This document shows, one piece after another, positions 24,452 through 35,900 of a DNA stretch of 64,000 nt. Position numbers and translations under genes: made by a program. The notes under the pieces were generated by a model. The model was not told the origin of the DNA. It searched no databases and saw nothing but the letters and a program-made list of their open reading frames with translations. Origin of the DNA: Heterostelium album PN500 (Eukaryota > Evosea > Eumycetozoa > Acytosteliales > Acytosteliaceae); contig NW_008805064.1 of the NCBI RefSeq assembly GCF_000004825.1, positions 558,001-622,000 on the forward strand. Reading direction: 5' to 3'. Positions within the stretch are counted from its first letter, which is position 1. The number at the start of each line of letters is the position of its first letter.

Positions 24452-26065
24452 ATGGATAATCTATTTAAAAATATAATAAATAATTTAGTCATTAGAAATA
24501 AAATATTTGAATATGTAGAGAATGATTCGATATGTGACTGTGCTTTTCATCATGGGTGGTCGGTTATCGAGAATGATCCATATTTACTCATTCAATATAA
24601 TTTTATCGATATCTTACTCAATCAGTATTTCACTAAGAATGAAAACATTTTAACCGATCTACCACAACGATATCGTACCAGCTCTGAATTGGCAGCAGAA
24701 CAACCAATCGAAAGATTTATAATAAGAGCAATTAATTACAACAGGTTATCAGTATTGAAATTTTTGTTTGACACAAGAAAGCTGGTGTTAGTATCATTTA
24801 AATATATAAATGTCTGGATTTCATATGCGGCGCAACGTGGCTATTTAGAGATTGTACAGTATCTCTATCAACATCCACAGTTTAAAGTGTATTTGAACGA
24901 AAAACATAACAATCGTACGTTCTATGAAGCCAGTAAATCCAAGAACATTCAATTGATTGAATGGCTTTCAAAGAATGTAGAGCTTAGTGCGAAACCAATC
25001 AGCTTCAACTCGTCACCGATTGAATGCGCAACTCAATTTGGAAATTCAGAGATGGTAAAGTGGTTGGCCTTGAACCGACCAATGGATAGTAAAGAACAAG
25101 TGGTAGAGCTTTGCATCGGTGGTAATAAATTAGATATTTTAGAATGGCTTGATTCACATGGTTTTATCGACAGAAACATGAAATCAATCAATTTAGAATT
25201 CGTAATTGAAGATATGAAAGTGGAAACTATCCAATGGGTGTTAGATTCTGATTACCATATCAAATTCGGTCAGAGAACTTTCTCTTTTGCAGTATCGAAA
25301 GGTCTTCTCGACTTTATTAAATGGATGGATCAAAGAGATAAGAGTCTGGTTGGTAAACAGGATTTACATATAGTTATCAACTCCTATCAATTTGAAACAA
25401 TTAAATGGCTTCACGTCAACAATTACTTCATAGAAAACGCTCCGCCACTTTCAATATTGAGAACACCCGATAGTAAATTACCAACAACACTACCTCTGGA
25501 AATAGTGAGATGGGTTCACGAGAATAGGACCGAGGGATTTTCAGAATATTTTTTTGAATGTGCTGCTATGTTTTCACTTGAAATAGTAATGTTTCTGCAT
25601 AGTATTGGACATGGTAGAGTGATGTCAATGGCACTCGAATATGCAGCTAGATACCAGAAATTGGACATTGTACAGTTTCTTCATTCCAATACACCAAATA
25701 TATTGAGAGCATTGAAATTTCACAATATCATTGGAAGAGCAGGTTTAGATGTTGTTAAATTCATTCACAACAATAGAACTGAACGATGTTGGACAACCCT
25801 TTGCGTTGATAAAGCATCGAAAAATGGTGAATTCGAAGTGGTCAAATTCTTAATCGAGAATCGTACAGAAGGATGCACACAGAAAGCAATTAGATACTCC
25901 AAATACTTTGAATACGATGAGATCACCAACTACCTATTGGATCATAAACTATGTGAAGATGAACCATCAGACGATGATTTCGACATTAACTCTTTGGAAA
26001 ATACTTCAATAGATGAAGATGAAGATGGATCAGACTATACTGAAGATGAAGATGAAGATTTTTAA
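24452..26065 (+). CDS. Ankyrin-repeat protein (family copy 3)
   Basis: A single exon of 537 residues, the tandem paralogue of the gene ending at 24268. Order and wording of units are parallel (YLEIVQYLYQHP, NIQLIEWLSKN, EIVRWVHENRTEG, LDIVQFLHSNT, LDVVKFIHNNRTERC). Both end with a HKLCE block and an acidic tail, here DEDEDGSDYTEDEDEDF. The two have diverged along their whole length, unlike the CBM49 copies next door, so this duplication is older. The gene faces the second CBM49 copy tail to tail with 227 bp between them. The biochemical partner is unknown. Confidence 0.85.
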   Translation: MDNLFKNIINNLVIRNKIFEYVENDSICDCAFHHGWSVIENDPYLLIQYNFIDILLNQYFTKNENILTDLPQRYRTSSELAAEQPIERFIIRAINYNRLSVLKFLFDTRKLVLVSFKYINVWISYAAQRGYLEIVQYLYQHPQFKVYLNEKHNNRTFYEASKSKNIQLIEWLSKNVELSAKPISFNSSPIECATQFGNSEMVKWLALNRPMDSKEQVVELCIGGNKLDILEWLDSHGFIDRNMKSINLEFVIEDMKVETIQWVLDSDYHIKFGQRTFSFAVSKGLLDFIKWMDQRDKSLVGKQDLHIVINSYQFETIKWLHVNNYFIENAPPLSILRTPDSKLPTTLPLEIVRWVHENRTEGFSEYFFECAAMFSLEIVMFLHSIGHGRVMSMALEYAARYQKLDIVQFLHSNTPNILRALKFHNIIGRAGLDVVKFIHNNRTERCWTTLCVDKASKNGEFEVVKFLIENRTEGCTQKAIRYSKYFEYDEITNYLLDHKLCEDEPSDDDFDINSLENTSIDEDEDGSDYTEDEDEDF

Positions 26066-26150
26066 AATATACAATGACAGAGAATCTACATAATAAAGAA
26101 TCAATGAAACATTTAATAAAATTTAATTAAAGATCATTGACAAACAAGTT

Positions 26151-27400
26151 AATAATAACAATTTATATTTACAGATTAAATAGAGTACAATTAGCAGTTA
26201 AAAATATAATAATGTTTATTTATTAAAATATGCTCTCTTTTTTTCTCAAAAAAAGAGGCGATTAAGAAATTATGAATTATAAACTATAATGATTATTGAT
26301 AAGTAACAGAAACAATATTGAAAGTTGGATTTCTATCGGATTTAGTGATGAATCCAAATTTATACTTGGAGTCAATTGCAATTTGATTGACATATGATGG
26401 TAAGGTAAAAGTAGATGGTTGTTGATTGTTGTTGTTGATTCTGACAAGATCCCAAATCGAAGAATCATCACGAAGTTGGACTGATGAACTAAGAATCAAT
26501 GATTTAATAACTTTTTTGCTCTTGTTTTCAATGATTCCATCGAATTGATAATAATTGATATTGTTGGTTGTCCATTGATTTATAATGTTGCTTGAAATTG
26601 TGATATTTTTGTTGTTTGGTTTTGGTGTTTCAGTGACAACATTTGTATCATTACACGACAATCCAAATTGTGAATTCTGATTGAATGAGAAATAGAATGT
26701 GTATGGAATTGAATTATTTGCAACTCCAATTGCCATTGATGATGAGCAATATGAAAGTTGGAATTCCAATTTGATTCCTTTGATGTTCATGCTGACTGCT
26801 CCATTTCTTGAGATCAAGAGTGATCTTGCATCAGAGAATGGTAATGATACTTTATTGACATCGAATGGTTGTCTATTATTGCTTCTCGAACAATCAACAT
26901 TGCTGGATGAAATTGAATTGAATGAATTGATATTGAATAGATCCGATGAGATTTGTGCTGAATACAATGAATTTCCAATCATGTATGAAACTGATCCTGA
27001 TTCAAAATAGATAACTTTGATACCAATAACTGAACCATTAAAGTATTGTGACAATACATTGCTTGAACATTGTCCATGAACATTTCTGTTGGTAAGGAAT
27101 AATAAACAAATAAAAACAAAAATAAAATTAAAGTTGTTCATATTTAAAAGTTTTATAAATATATAGTAATTATTTTTTTGAGTATATATTTATTAAAGAG
27201 TTAGAATAATTATATATTTATTTGAATTTAAATGTATTTATCTATAATTGTTAATTTGATTTGATGATAATTCTCCATTTTTAAAGTACTATTTATATTT
27301 AAAATAAAATAGAATATTTCTAAATAATTAAAAGACAATATATCAATTTGACAAACAATCACACAGATACCAAACGAATGATTGATCTTATACAACCTTT
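26151..27400. repeat. Segmental duplication, unit 2
   Basis: The second copy of the 1.25 kb unit at 16010-17287, direct orientation, about 10.1 kb apart. Small indels distinguish the flanks: a run of AAA in the 5' flank, loss of a TATATTTGTTTGTATTTAAA-like stretch, and a changed hairpin-like CTCTCTTTTTTTCTC. Confidence 0.93.
26293..27141 (-). CDS. Secreted CBM49-type protein, copy 2
   Basis: 282 residues, a near-twin of the gene at 16150 with the same signal peptide and C-terminal CBM49 pattern (WTTNNINYYQFDGIIENKS, SSIWDLV, TLPSYVNQIAI). Compared with copy 1 it has a one-codon deletion (FES versus FEQSG). It also has a cluster of changes just after the signal peptide and another around residues 140-165 (GVANNSIPY versus EVQNISFPY), including loss of one Cys (FGLSC). 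The intervening 90 residues and the last 100 are essentially unchanged. The frame is intact, so both copies are probably functional. An extracellular-matrix role is inferred from the family. Confidence 0.85.
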   Translation of the reverse strand: MNNFNFIFVFICLLFLTNRNVHGQCSSNVLSQYFNGSVIGIKVIYFESGSVSYMIGNSLYSAQISSDLFNINSFNSISSSNVDCSRSNNRQPFDVNKVSLPFSDARSLLISRNGAVSMNIKGIKLEFQLSYCSSSMAIGVANNSIPYTFYFSFNQNSQFGLSCNDTNVVTETPKPNNKNITISSNIINQWTTNNINYYQFDGIIENKSKKVIKSLILSSSVQLRDDSSIWDLVRINNNNQQPSTFTLPSYVNQIAIDSKYKFGFITKSDRNPTFNIVSVTYQ

Positions 27401-27779
27401 CAAAACAAAACTGGCTCTTGCCTGTAACCATAAATCGAATAAAAAAAAAAAAAAACCAGTGGTTATAATATCTTTTTTAATAATATTATTGTCTTTTCTA
27501 TTATTTATTTATTTGTTTTTTACTTCTATAAGGAACATTATTTATTAAATGTATCATAATGTGAACTGCTAATCATTTGTTTATTTTTTTTGATATGATA
27601 TAATTTAATTATTTGTTTATTATTTGAAAGATTATATAGTCTATAAACATATAATATACCGATTATATATATATATTAGTTACATAAGATAGGTGATAAT
27701 TTATATTCCTCACTAATCATCATTCTCTCTTCGTAGTTATAGTTGTACAGATAGAAGGAATACATACACACAAATACCG
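27142..27779. other. Divergent promoter region
   Basis: It lies between the CBM49 copy 2 start (-) and the Uma2-like gene start (+). The first 260 bp are duplicated flank. The rest is AT-rich with an A run near 27440. No gene is seen. Confidence 0.55.
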
Positions 27780-28938
27780 ATGACTCAGCAACTGTACTCT
27801 TCCTCCTCCTCTTCCTCTTCAAATCAAGAGCATGCACACACTGAACCATATATCGACTCTCTTGCGCTCTCATCACCAACAAATCAGTCTCAACAGGAAG
27901 TGCTTGAGGTAGTTAAAAGGATCAGAGGTTGGTCGAATAAAATAGATTTTTTGCGACAAGTATGACTTTATTTGTATTGCAAGAAATATAACTAACATCC
28001 TCATCTATATCCAGATAGGATATGTTCCCGATGGAGGAGTTGAACTTGGACCCATCAACCATAATACTTTTATAGCAAGAAGACAAAAGGATGGAGAGAG
28101 ATCTGAGTTCAAGTCGAGGATATGGTTTAGAGATGGAAGGGCATGGATCTATGAAGTACCCTCAATGGCGCATTCATACACTGTCAATGCGATCAATATG
28201 ATGATATGGGTTCAAACATTCCCAAACCAACATTTGTTGCGCATCGGAGGAGATGCGACATTGATCCTCCAACCAGGACATGCAAATGCTGAGCCAGACC
28301 AATCTTTGCAACCTCTTCGACCCAATGTCCCCAACAATCATTCGGCAGATGGACATGGAAATCCTTACCCAACATTGGTCATCGAAACAGCCAAGTCTCA
28401 ATCACTTCCAGTGTTACATCAAAAGTGCCTCGACTATTTCATGGATCGTGTTGCTGCTGTGCTTCCTGCTCCTGGTGTCCCTGCTGTGGCTGCAATACCA
28501 AGCACAATCAGGATCGTTATTGGTGTCAAGATCTATCCCAGAAACAATGGAGACTTTGCGATGCTTGTTTTGTACTATCAGAATGGTGCAGCAGCAAATC
28601 CTGTCAGGATCATCTCTTGTGGAACGACACATTTGGATATCACCAATACAATCCAAAGACACTTGCCTCCCATATCTCCACCTGGATATGCTGCTCCTCA
28701 TGGCTATGAAGGTGTCATGCCTCCAGTTGGGCCTCCTCCACCTGTAGCCAATCCAGCCAATCCCCTCAACCTTCAAAATCCTTGTAATGCACTTGGTCTT
28801 CCACTTTACCAACTCCAGATACCAACTGTTGAACTGTTCAATGGAGCACCACCCTTGCCACCAGGTGTCATTATTCCTCCATTCTATGCTGTAGACCTGC
28901 ATTCCATCCAACAAATTACCAACCAAAAACTCCCGTGA
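27780..28938 (+). CDS. Uma2-like (PD-(D/E)XK-fold) domain protein
   Basis: Exons 27780-27959 and 28015-28938 join in phase 0 across a 55-bp intron to 367 residues. The centre resembles the Uma2-type restriction-endonuclease-like domain seen in fungal and bacterial proteins. It shows AEPDQSL as candidate acidic motif, then NPYPTLVIETAKSQSL with an invariant-type Glu, then LDYF, then IRIVIGVKIYP and a final MLVLYYQ strand. Residues 1-60 are Ser-rich. The C-terminal third is Pro-rich (PPISPPGYAAPHG, PPVGPPPP) and unassigned. The fold suggests a nuclease or a decayed nuclease-like binding domain; whether the active site is complete cannot be judged by eye. Base composition is richer in C and G than neighbouring genes and Pro/Ala content is unusual for the window, which may indicate transfer. 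No neighbour suggests a pathway. Confidence 0.68.
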
Positions 28939-29713
28939 TGAAGCATCCAACTCTCGCAGAGCACTTTGATCCAGTAGTCTCCAACAACAATCCAATAAAG
29001 ACAATGTATATATTCCTCATCCAAATCATCCCTCCAATTCTATCTCTCATCACAATACAATCACTCTCCATTCACATCCTTTCCTCACCTCCAATTGTGA
29101 TTGATCACAATGATTCAATGATGATAATAAACAAAGACTTAAAGGTGTGAGATGATTCAAATTCTTTTATTGATTAGAGTTGGAATAGAACGACCGGTGA
29201 GAGTTCAATAACAGAATTAGTTCTATTGCTAATGTTGTTGTATACATTTATTTGTCTTTTCTCTATTACTTAAACTCTTTCTTTCATTTCTTTATTTAAT
29301 ATTAAATTAATCTATTTGGTTCATTTGCAATCATGATCAGTCGACCAATTTTTTTTTATTTTTAGCATTAATATATTAGTATTATTTTTAAATTTAATTT
29401 ATAAAACAATTATTTTAATTTTTTATATTCAATTCTTTCTTTTTTAGTATTATTATTTGCAAATGAAAACGACTATGATCTTATTTAGCTTGATTTAAGA
29501 TTTACTGTATCTTAGAAATTATTCATTTGAAGTTCGAAAAAGAAATCTTTTAAAATAAAAAAAAATTTCAAATTTTGGCGCATTGTAGTTGAACTTATTT
29601 TTAATTTATTTATAATTTTAATTTATTTTATAAATAAATTAAAATATTATTTTTTTTTTTTCATTTTACTTTGATTGATATTATTTAATAATAAATTGAA
29701 ATAATAATAAGAT
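28939..29713. other. Intergenic, no gene seen
   Basis: The first 200 bp are less AT-rich and likely the 3' untranslated end of the Uma2-like gene. The remainder is AT-rich with T runs leading to the J-protein start. Confidence 0.5.
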
Positions 29714-30854
29714 ATGCCAAATAAAAATAGTACTATAAAAGAAATGGATACACAACAACAAAAGCAAACAGCAACAAAACAACAGAAACAGAAATCGATT
29801 ATCGATGATGCCGATAAAGACTTTTATGAGATTTTGGGTGTAGCCAAGACAGCATCAGATTCAGAGATCAAGAGAGCCTACTATAGATTGGCAAAGGAGG
29901 TACATCCCGATAAGAACGACACAGACGAAGCGAAAGAACAGTTTCAGAAGCTCGCCAGAATCTATAATATTTTGAAGGATCCAAAGACAAGAGAGTTCTA
30001 CGATGAACACGGTGACACTGAATCAACTGATTTGGGTACATTCTCTGGCAAGGATCTCTATGAGGCATGGTTGAAGCAATACGATATAGTGCGTTTGACA
30101 GAGGAGAAGATTGCTGACTTCTTCAGTCAGATTGAGAATGAGAAGAAACACAGAGGTGTTCAAGTTAGTACTGAAGAAGAGAAAGATCTAATCGATTTCT
30201 ATAACAAGAAGAAAGGTGATATGAAACTGTAAGTAAACAACTTTTTATAAAGTCATCAAAAATCAATCAAATGCATCATTAACTTTTGTGGTTTATAATA
30301 GAATCAAAGAATATGTATTCAATTGTGAAAAAAAGAGTGATGTAGTTAGAATGTGTGATCATTTAAATCAACTGATAGAATCAGGCAAACTTCAATCATA
30401 TCCAATGTTTTCTAAAACTGCAACACTTTCAAAGAAATCAACTACAACAACAACTACCACTACTACTGTAAAATCAAATACTAAACCAACAAATAAGAAA
30501 GAAACAACTAATAATAATAATAATAAGAAAAAAGCTAAAGTTGTAGTGGATGAGGAAGAAGAAGAAGAAGAGGATGAGAATGTCGATGATTTAGATGATA
30601 TGATGAGTGAAGATGATTTAGCAGATGACGATGCTTATGAAAACGATGACTATGAAGAAGAAGAAGATGAAGAAGATATTAAAGTTACTAGTAATAAAAA
30701 GAAATCACATTCAATGGCAGCCAACAATAAAAAATCAACAAAGTCATCATCTAAACCCAATGTTGGGAAGAAAGCAACCACTCCAAAGAAATCAATGAAA
30801 AGATCACAAAGTGCAAAGAGTGCAGTTAAAGCAAAATCATCTGCAAATAAATAA
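29714..30854 (+). CDS. dnajc9: DNAJC9-type J-domain co-chaperone
   Basis: Exons 29714-30228 and 30302-30854 give 355 residues. The J domain (about 35-100) reads DFYEILGVAKTAS, with the Hsp70-activating HPD at residues 64-66 and YDEHG at the end. The following region (EAWLKQYDIVRLTEEKIADF, DLIDFYNKKKGDMKL, CDHLNQLIESGKLQSYPMF) aligns in order with vertebrate DNAJC9. DNAJC9 recruits Hsp70 and also chaperones histones H3-H4 through this region. The C-terminal 130 residues are an acidic stretch followed by a Lys/Ser-rich tail. These could serve histone binding and nuclear import respectively; that is inference. The start is the first ATG, following an AT-only leader. Confidence 0.9.
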
Positions 30855-31183
30855 AAACAACTATTCATTTTCATTTTTTTCTAAAATGCAATTGTTGGGT
30901 TCAATTTCGAGAAGGACCCGAACATAGACCCGGCCATTGTTTATACAACAATTGTGTGAAATTGAATAATGTGGTTGTTTGATTGAATCCATTGATCGTT
31001 TGCTCTTTGATTGATTTTCAATAGAGACTGTCTCTATGGAACAATCAAATCTCCCCAATCATAAAATAAAAATTAAATTGTATTACAACACTTTACACCA
31101 AACTTGGCATACTTGTTATTGATGATGATGAAATTGTGTAAAACATTGTTCATTTTTTTTGTTTTATTTTAGAAAAAAATTAA

Positions 31184-31199
31184 GGTGACACCCCACATC
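31184..31199 (-). promoter_or_regulatory. Possible G-box (CACCCCAC)
   Basis: GGTGACACCCCACATC stands out in an AT-rich promoter. On the minus strand it reads GTGGGGTGTC, similar to the GT-rich boxes bound by G-box factor GbfA in Dictyostelium development. The match is by eye only. Confidence 0.3.
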
Positions 31200-31445
31200 A
31201 TTTTAGATATTTCTTTTTTTTGATATTTTTTTTTTATTTTCATTTTTTTTTAGATGAACAATACTTTTTTTTTTTTTTAACCTTTTCACCCCAGATATTT
31301 TTACTAAAAAAATGGCAAAAAATTCCATTCAAGGTGTTCTATTTTTTGCTATTGAAAAAAAATATTATTGTTTTTTAATTTTTTAATATTTTTTTTTTTT
31401 TCTGCTTACTACTGTAGAATTTACATCATACTTTTACCGACCGGG

Positions 31446-31454
31446 TATATAAAA
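31446..31454 (+). promoter_or_regulatory. TATA box of oxygenase gene
   Basis: TATATAAAA set in an unusually GC-rich context (CCGGG before, GGGGGC after), 105 bp upstream of the ATG at 31559. This is the clearest core promoter in the window and suggests a strongly expressed gene. Confidence 0.65.
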
Positions 31455-31558
31455 GGGGGCATCACTACTCTTTAAATTTCATCACAGCACACACAATCAT
31501 CTACAAATAATTTTATATTTCATTCCATCTTACATATATAATAATATCTTATTAGACT

Positions 31559-32722
31559 ATGGAACAAGGACCAGCTATCATTGACATCGGTCGTTTCTTG
31601 GCAGATCCAACCTCTGCTGAGGCACTCGAAGACTGCAAGAATCTCGTCAAGACCTTGCAAGAGACAAGTTGTCTTGTCATCAAGAGTCCAAAAGTAAATG
31701 AAGAACAAAATAGCAGGTATGTTGCCATACAAAAAAAAAATTGGTCGACCAAAAATGGTTAATGACGTCATTTGAAATAATAAGATAAGATGACAATATA
31801 TTTATTAATAATGCTGAAATTACTATATTAAAAATTTAGATTTTTGGATATGATGGAACAATATTATGAACAACCAACTGAAGCTTTGATGAAGGATGTT
31901 CACCCAGAGTGGAGCTATCAATTGGGTGCCACTCCAGAGTTCACTGAGAAGCCAAGAGACCATGCCGATGTTATCAAGGCCCTCAAGCCACAATATGCTG
32001 CTCATGCTCCACGTGGTGCCGATCCAAAGTGGCGTTTCTTCTGGCGTATTGGTGACAGACCATCTGATACCGCCTACCCAGAGCTCAACTGTCCACCAGT
32101 CATCCCAGCCAAGTTCCCACACTGGCAAGATGTCATGGACTCCTGGGGATCATTGATGCTCTCCTCGATCGAAACCGTTTCAGAGATGATTGCCACCGGT
32201 TACGGTTTACCAGTCGACTCGATCACCAAGATGATGAAGAACGGTCCACATTTATTGGCTCCAACCGGTTCAGACTTGAAGAGATTCGGTGATTTGGATC
32301 AAATTTTCGCTGGTTTCCATTACGATTTCAATTTGTTAACCATCCACGGAAAGTCTCGTTATCCAGGTTTGTACATCTGGTTGCGTGACGGTACCAGAGT
32401 CTTGGTCAAGGTTCCACCCGGATGTTTGTTGTTGCAAGCCGGTAAGCAACTCGAATGGATCACCGGTGGTGATATCATGGCTGGTTTCCACGAGGTCGTC
32501 GTCACCAAGGAGACCCAAGCTGCAGTCGAAAAGGCAAAGGAAGAAGGTAGATCGTTGTGGCGTATCTCATCCACCCTCTTTGGTCACATCGCCTCCGACA
32601 CCACTTTGAATATTCTCCCACCATTCAGCAATGAGGAGAATCTCAAGAAATACCCAGCCATCCTCGCTGGTAAACAATCTGAAGAAGAGTTACAAATGAT
32701 TAACCTCCAACAAAAGAGTTAA
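31559..32722 (+). CDS. Isopenicillin-N-synthase-like 2OG-Fe(II) oxygenase
   Basis: Exons 31559-31716 and 31840-32722 give 346 residues, the usual length for this superfamily. The double-stranded beta-helix core has the iron triad as H-x-D (GFHYDFNLLT) and a distal His (MAGFHEVVVT). An Arg/Ser pair for the cosubstrate follows (LWRISST). The N-terminal PAIIDIGRFL strand is also typical. Dictyostelids carry such genes although they make no penicillin, and the substrate is unknown. The coding sequence uses C-ending codons much more than its neighbours, which, with the strong TATA box, fits high expression. The intron holds two palindromes (TTGGTCGACCAA and TGACGTCA). It runs tail to tail with the myotubularin gene. 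Confidence 0.87.
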
Positions 32723-32970
32723 AAAAAAATATGTACATAATCATTTGTTTTTCCCCAACCTCTTTTTTTCAAACAACATCGCAATAATCAACTTCACATA
32801 AAAACCCAATACAATATTGAAAATTTGGTTCTTTTTTATTCCACACAATATATAAATAAAATATGTATAAAAATTATAAAACCTAAAATTAATTTAGCAA
32901 TCATTCTTCTTTCGATTATAAATAAAAAGTAAAAAGTAAATCTTTTACTATTTTTTTTTATTATTATTAA

Positions 32971-35900
32971 TTAATTATCTTCCTTTCTATTCTTTCCAAC
33001 TAATTTCACAATTGATTCATTTATAACAACTCTTTGCTTGTAGTTTTCTTTATATCTAAAGTAATAGTTGTTCCAAAATTGAATGTCTGAAAGGAAAAAG
33101 TTGTGAAAGATTGGTTTTGGATCGTCAATGAAGAAGTAATTGGTAAATTCGATTTCGTTTGAATTGAGATACATCCACAAACTAGCAAGACCTCCATTTC
33201 TCTTTGTGTATAAAACACGTTCTTTTTGATGATTGAATAAAAAGGTACCATATCTACAGTTATATACAGATTCTAAAATTGTAATTAAGAATTTTTCATT
33301 AAACTAAATTTTTAAATAGAGAAATGAACAGACTTATTAGTATGAAGAATAATAATAAAGTAATTTGAGTTATAAATACCTGGAATGTAGTTGGGAACAA
33401 GTTGGTTAGTTGCCAAACGGCATCGATAAACATTAAAAATATAGGTGAGAACTCTTCGTCATTCTTTTCATGGTGAACATGTGCGCAACGATGAGTGAAT
33501 TGATGACCAAAACTCAACCATTCCTTCTCTATGAGTACTTGGAATCCACGGTAGGTTCGGTAGTATGGATCCAAAAGCAGTTGTGAAAGTGCTACCAACT
33601 GACTGGTTCTGTCCCAACCGTCGCTACAGTGTGTCAAAACCGAAGATCCTTTCTTGTCAACCATTTCCACCACGATGTTGGCAGAGTTGATGATCTGATA
33701 GATGTGCTCCAACCATTGTGTTCCATCGAGCATCGACAACCAATTCGACGTCTCTGGTAACTGAATCAGGTTATACAGTTTCTTGTAGCTATCTCTCATT
33801 ACATGGATATTACCGATGCCAAGGAATTGGAGTTCCACGTTCTGATAGAGACTGGTATCTTCGTGACCTTTTCCAAGTAGTGTGTTGGCCTTTGCATTTG
33901 CCATTGGACGTGAATCCATAACGTAGAGTACAGGTGAATTGGTGTTGGAGCGAGTTATGATATTCAAATACTCTTCATCTTCATTGCATTTCGATTTGAA
34001 GATACCGACTCTTGGCTGACTGCAACGTGTAATCGTGGATTTATGTGTCTTGTGAATCCAACAGATGGCTGGCACACGACCCTTTTCACGGAACAGCGAA
34101 ATCTTTTTCAAATCGTCATCGGTTACGGTCACCGGTACGACAAACAACGATGGGTAGGTCGGACATAGACTGTAGTCTCTGTTGGCGTAGGTGATACGCC
34201 AGTTGTCGACCGGGAATTGAAGACGAAGGAATTCATCTTCGACGTTGTAGATGGTGTCCAACGATGGGTCGTAGGGTTCAGCATTTGCAAATGCAAACAA
34301 ATCGGTGACTTCGTAGCTCTCCAATCGATTCTTTATCTTTTCCCAAATCGATGGATTGTTCAGTGAGAATACACATACACGGAAATCCTTACAGGTTATC
34401 TCTGTCTGATTGTTATTGAGATGCTTCAACTTTGATATCGAGGTAATCGGAATATCACAATCGTCTTTGGTACCAAAGTCATCATAGGAAGAGCGGTTCA
34501 AAGCTTCGAAAATCACACGGTAATTCGTTAGATAGAGTGTACCTTTCTTCATTTGACCTTGGACATAACGATCACATGTAGTTCTATTCTCAATAGATTC
34601 ACCTGCAATAGTAATTGGAATTCTGGCACCTGCAAACAGCTCTAAATCTTTCATAACCGTTGAGTTATTAGATGGTTTAAATTCCAAAATATCCTAAACG
34701 TTTAATAATAATAGATGATTGATAAGTAAATAGTTTTAAACAATCTGTGTTTTATATATCTATAACTTACAATATGATTATCAATATTTAATACATTGAA
34801 TGATTCTACATTATTAATACAATCGATAGAGTCTGTTCCCTTTACCAAGAATAGTTCGTATGATTCCAGATCCTTGGTGGTCACAGTTGTACTTGTGCAG
34901 TTGTCAATGAGTAGTTGTTTTAGGTCGGTGATCATGGTGTATTGTCCGTAGACAACGATGAATGTCTGTAGATTACAATAGAGTTTGATGGTATTTCTGA
35001 AACCTTCGACCAATGTCATCTTGCAGATGGTCGGTGTCGGTTTGAATTCGACGACGGCTTCGTTTGGCAGGTTGTATGATTTGAGTGTACGGTGACCTTC
35101 CATCCAGACACCGGATCCACTCTTTTGGTAGTACAAGCAGAATCCAGAGGATTCACTCTGGTTCTCAAAGATTGTGTTACTCTTTGCATTGATACTGGTG
35201 ATACTTGATTGCTCAACGAGTAGTGGACTCGTTGGTGATACCATTGGTTTGGCTGAAATGCTGTTCCTGTTCGATGATAGTGTTGGACTGTTGGCTTTGC
35301 TACCTGAGGAGGAGGAGGAAGAGGAGGAAGTGTTTCCACTGTAGTCAGAAGAGAGCGCAGGTGAGAGTGATGATGTGCTTGTAGACATGATAGATGGTGG
35401 TGGAGTCGTTGCCGATACAATCGATTGAATGATTTCATTGACAGTTCTATGTGGATTAAAGTGGAATTGTCGGTAGGTTTGATGAGATGGGAACAGCACT
35501 GTAAGATTGTATCCTTCGTCCTCATCATCGCTATCTTCAGATGCGCCATCCAATATCAAAGTGGTCTGTGACAGTGTCAGAGGATTAACAGTGGTAACCA
35601 CCGAGTGAGAATCTACACTCTTTTTCTTTTGTTGTTTCGCTTTGAAAAGGAAAATTGAATCTTCCAAACGATTTTGATTGTTGAGTTTACAGTTTGTCAG
35701 TAGTTGTTTGTGTTGCAGCGGAAGTGGACGTGTATCACTCGATTCCTGTAGATAAAGACCAAATGAATTTGGATCAGTAGATGATGATTGTTGTTGTTGT
35801 TGTTGCTGCTGTTGCTGTTGTGTTGGATATATATATTGAACGATAAAACATATTGCATCGTGCACAGTACTGTTCTCACTAAAACACAATGTAAAATAAC

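Larger units (their letters stand above)
30855..31558. other. Intergenic, promoter of oxygenase gene
   Basis: It contains a 17-bp palindrome at 31021-31037 (ATAGAGAC/GTCTCTAT around one T), T runs, a G-box-like CACCCCAC and a strong TATA box (both listed separately). No gene is seen. Confidence 0.55.

Noticed and set aside
28414-29004. 196-codon minus-strand frame
   Set aside because: It overlaps the Uma2-like gene, and shows no protein pattern; the plus frame has the conserved motifs.
35016-35549. 177-codon minus frame inside the myotubularin gene
   Set aside because: It is another frame of the same strand through Ser/Asn linkers, without motifs or splice support.
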